Shown here one piece after another: positions 62,593 to 64,000 of a stretch of 64,000 nucleotides of DNA. The DNA comes from an uncultured Burkholderiales bacterium (GTDB taxonomy: Bacteria > Pseudomonadota > Gammaproteobacteria > Burkholderiales > Burkholderiaceae_C): contig CAIZHQ010000023.1 in the NCBI GenBank assembly GCA_903932865.1, positions 1 to 64,000 on the forward strand, written 5' to 3'. Each line of letters opens with the position of its first letter. Within the stretch, counting starts at the first letter, position 1. The translations under genes were made by a program, and so were the position numbers. A model generated the notes under the pieces. It saw nothing but the letters and a program-made list of their open reading frames with translations. It searched no databases and was not told where the DNA came from.

Positions 62593-63816
62593 TCAAGACC
62601 GCGTTCGCACGCGCTGGCCTTCGCGCAAAGCCGTGGGCCATGCGATCACGGCATCGCCCTCGCGCAGGCCGTCCAGCACCTCCACCCACGCACCACCCCG
62701 CAAACCCAATCGCACCGGGCGACGCACTGCATGGCCAGCCTGCAGCAGCCAGACCCAGGACGATGCCCCGCCGATGTCGTTGATACGGCCCACCTGCAGC
62801 GCCAAGACCTGTGGTTTGCGTGCCACCACCAAGTCCACCGACACGGTCATGTCCTGCTTGAGATTTTGCTGTGGCTCCAGCACATCCAACTTGATTTCTA
62901 CCGCACCGGTCTGGGCATTGATGCCGGGGTTGATGTAGCCCACTTGGGCCTTGAATGGATACAGCGGATAGGCATCGGCCGAGGCCAGAGCCTGCTGCCC
63001 GAGCGCCATCAGGCGCAGGTTCTTTTCATCGATCTGCACCACCAACTGCATGGCCCCTTCAGGCGACAAGGTCATCAAGACCTTGCCCGCCTGGACCACA
63101 TCGCCGACCTCTACGTTGCGGCCGATGAGCTGCCCACTCGCGGGCGCTTGGATGACCGCATAGCGGGCCTTGGCGTTGACCATTTCCGCATTGGCCTGAG
63201 CCTCAGCCACCGCCCCTAAGGCCAGGCTGTGCTCAGCGCCACCGGCCCGGGTGGAGGTCACTTGTTTTTGTGCGGCCCGCATTTGGGCATCGGCCAGTGC
63301 CCACACCTTGCGCGACTCGTCCAGCGCCACCTGTCCGATGAAGCCTTGGTCAAACAAAACGCCATTGCGCTGCAAACTCGCCTGCGCCGTGTCCAGACTG
63401 GCCTGTGCCTGGCGCAGCGTCTGCTGCACCACAGGTCCCTGCAACTCATTCAGCTGCCGCAGACGGTTCTGCGCCTGCACCACAGCCTGCTGGGCCTGAC
63501 GCCGGGCAGACTGCAGCTCGGTGCCGACCAATTCAACCAGCACGTCGCCCGCCTTCACGGTTTGCCCTTCGGTCACAGGCACACGCGCCACGGTGCCGGT
63601 GATTTGCGCGCCAATGTTCACCCGGTGCGGTGTCTCTGCGCGGCCACTGGCCACCACGGTTTGCAGCAAATCACGGCGCTGCACCGCCTCGGTCTGCACC
63701 TGAGGCCCCAACCACCAACGCAGCAAGGCAGCGCCCAAAAACAGGACCAGCAAGCCCCACAACAATTGGCCGCCATGTTGGCGAATCCGGGTCCAAACAG
63801 CATTCATGCGGCCCAT
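62593..63816 (-). CDS. periplasmic adaptor (membrane-fusion) protein, MacA/HlyD-like
   Basis: A 407-residue adaptor. An N-terminal membrane anchor (LLWGLLVLFLGAALLRWWLG) precedes the biotinyl-lipoyl halves (NIGAQITGTVARVPVTEGQT and AVIQAPASGQLIGRNVEVGD). A coiled-coil hairpin (about 100-200, LQSARRQAQQAVVQAQNRL onward) and a beta-barrel with membrane-proximal domain follow. It links the permease to an outer-membrane protein, not encoded here. ATGs at 63816 and 63807 are both possible. It is the first gene of the three-gene export operon. Confidence 0.9.
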   Translation of the reverse strand: MGRMNAVWTRIRQHGGQLLWGLLVLFLGAALLRWWLGPQVQTEAVQRRDLLQTVVASGRAETPHRVNIGAQITGTVARVPVTEGQTVKAGDVLVELVGTELQSARRQAQQAVVQAQNRLRQLNELQGPVVQQTLRQAQASLDTAQASLQRNGVLFDQGFIGQVALDESRKVWALADAQMRAAQKQVTSTRAGGAEHSLALGAVAEAQANAEMVNAKARYAVIQAPASGQLIGRNVEVGDVVQAGKVLMTLSPEGAMQLVVQIDEKNLRLMALGQQALASADAYPLYPFKAQVGYINPGINAQTGAVEIKLDVLEPQQNLKQDMTVSVDLVVARKPQVLALQVGRINDIGGASSWVWLLQAGHAVRRPVRLGLRGGAWVEVLDGLREGDAVIAWPTALREGQRVRTRS

Positions 63817-63937
63817 TGTGGGGACCGGTGCGGTTCATGCCCATGATCCATGTCAAGATGGCACCATGTGCAGGGGGTGCATCAGGCAACTGAGCAACAA
63901 TATCGTTTGCCCCCTTCTAGACACGTTCCTTGTTCTT

Positions 63938-64000
63938 ATGAAAAAAATACTGCTTTTGGGTTCTGGTGAACTCGGCAAAGAATTCGTCATCAGCGCCAAA
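63938..64000 (+). CDS. purT: formate-dependent GAR transformylase, N-terminal fragment (cut by window end)
   Basis: Only 21 codons are inside the window. They read MKKILLLGSGELGKEFVISA plus Lys, which matches the N-terminal ATP-grasp pre-domain of PurT (LLGSGELGKEV in the family). PurT makes formyl-GAR from formate in purine synthesis. No clear Shine-Dalgarno precedes the ATG. The call depends on this short match. Confidence 0.75.
   Translation, partial: MKKILLLGSGELGKEFVISAK

Overview
This window looks like chromosomal DNA from a betaproteobacterium, most likely Burkholderiales of the Comamonadaceae type (Limnohabitans/Rhodoferax-like). The evidence is high-GC coding sequence, orphan Bug-type (TTT) solute-binding proteins, a protein with an IPTL-CTERM sorting tail, a BPSS1780-type membrane protein, the ThrB and GuaC types present, and 4,5-type protocatechuate cleavage genes. 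The genus assignment is inference. There are about 54 protein genes, one tRNA gene, and one gene (purT) cut by the right edge.

Layout. 46-9002: housekeeping (polA, thrB, slyD, a methyltransferase, uvrD). 9223-13349: an MFS permease facing a GMC oxidoreductase, then guaC behind an unusually structured leader. 13386-25528: a seven-gene oligopeptide-type ABC transporter operon that also encodes a YtcJ-type amidohydrolase and a COG0523 GTPase, facing a MocR-type regulator, followed by an NTF2-like protein and an FAD amine/amino-acid oxidase. 25603-37923: an organosulfonate dissimilation locus. Leftward it carries xsc, ackA and soeABC (sulfoacetaldehyde to acetyl phosphate and sulfite, then ATP plus acetate, then sulfite to sulfate). 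Rightward, from a shared 164-bp control region, it carries a translationally coupled IclR regulator, CobS-like, CobT-like and TSUP exporter set. 37982-41231: LysR, a Bug protein and an M20 amidohydrolase. 41382-44844: M50 protease, trpS with an extra C-terminal domain, a LuxR response regulator, a tautomerase/NTF2 fusion and a small lipoprotein. 44976-47980: MarR and divergent ligAB-pobA (4-hydroxybenzoate to protocatechuate to ring cleavage). 48253-51282: a more AT-rich Bug-leuC-leuD operon.

51283-55916 is an accessory stretch. It has a repeat-built exported IPTL-CTERM protein, an MGMT-like small protein, a TacAT-type toxin-antitoxin pair, long AT-rich non-coding DNA, and two orphan 23-nt tRNA 3'-end-like fragments in the same orientation as the intact tRNA-Ser(CGA) that bounds it. 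No integrase is present. 55917-64000 returns to core genes: tRNA-Ser, serS, ispH and an slpA-type PPIase (leftward), radC, a PfkB sugar/nucleoside kinase, a MacAB-like export system, and the start of purT.

The most interesting points are the sulfonate locus with its orphan CobS/CobT pair, the guaC leader with two mutually exclusive RNA folds, a sequence shared between the control regions of the ABC operon and the MocR gene, several apparently leaderless genes (three of them regulators), the tautomerase/NTF2 fusion, and the island remnant beside tRNA-Ser.
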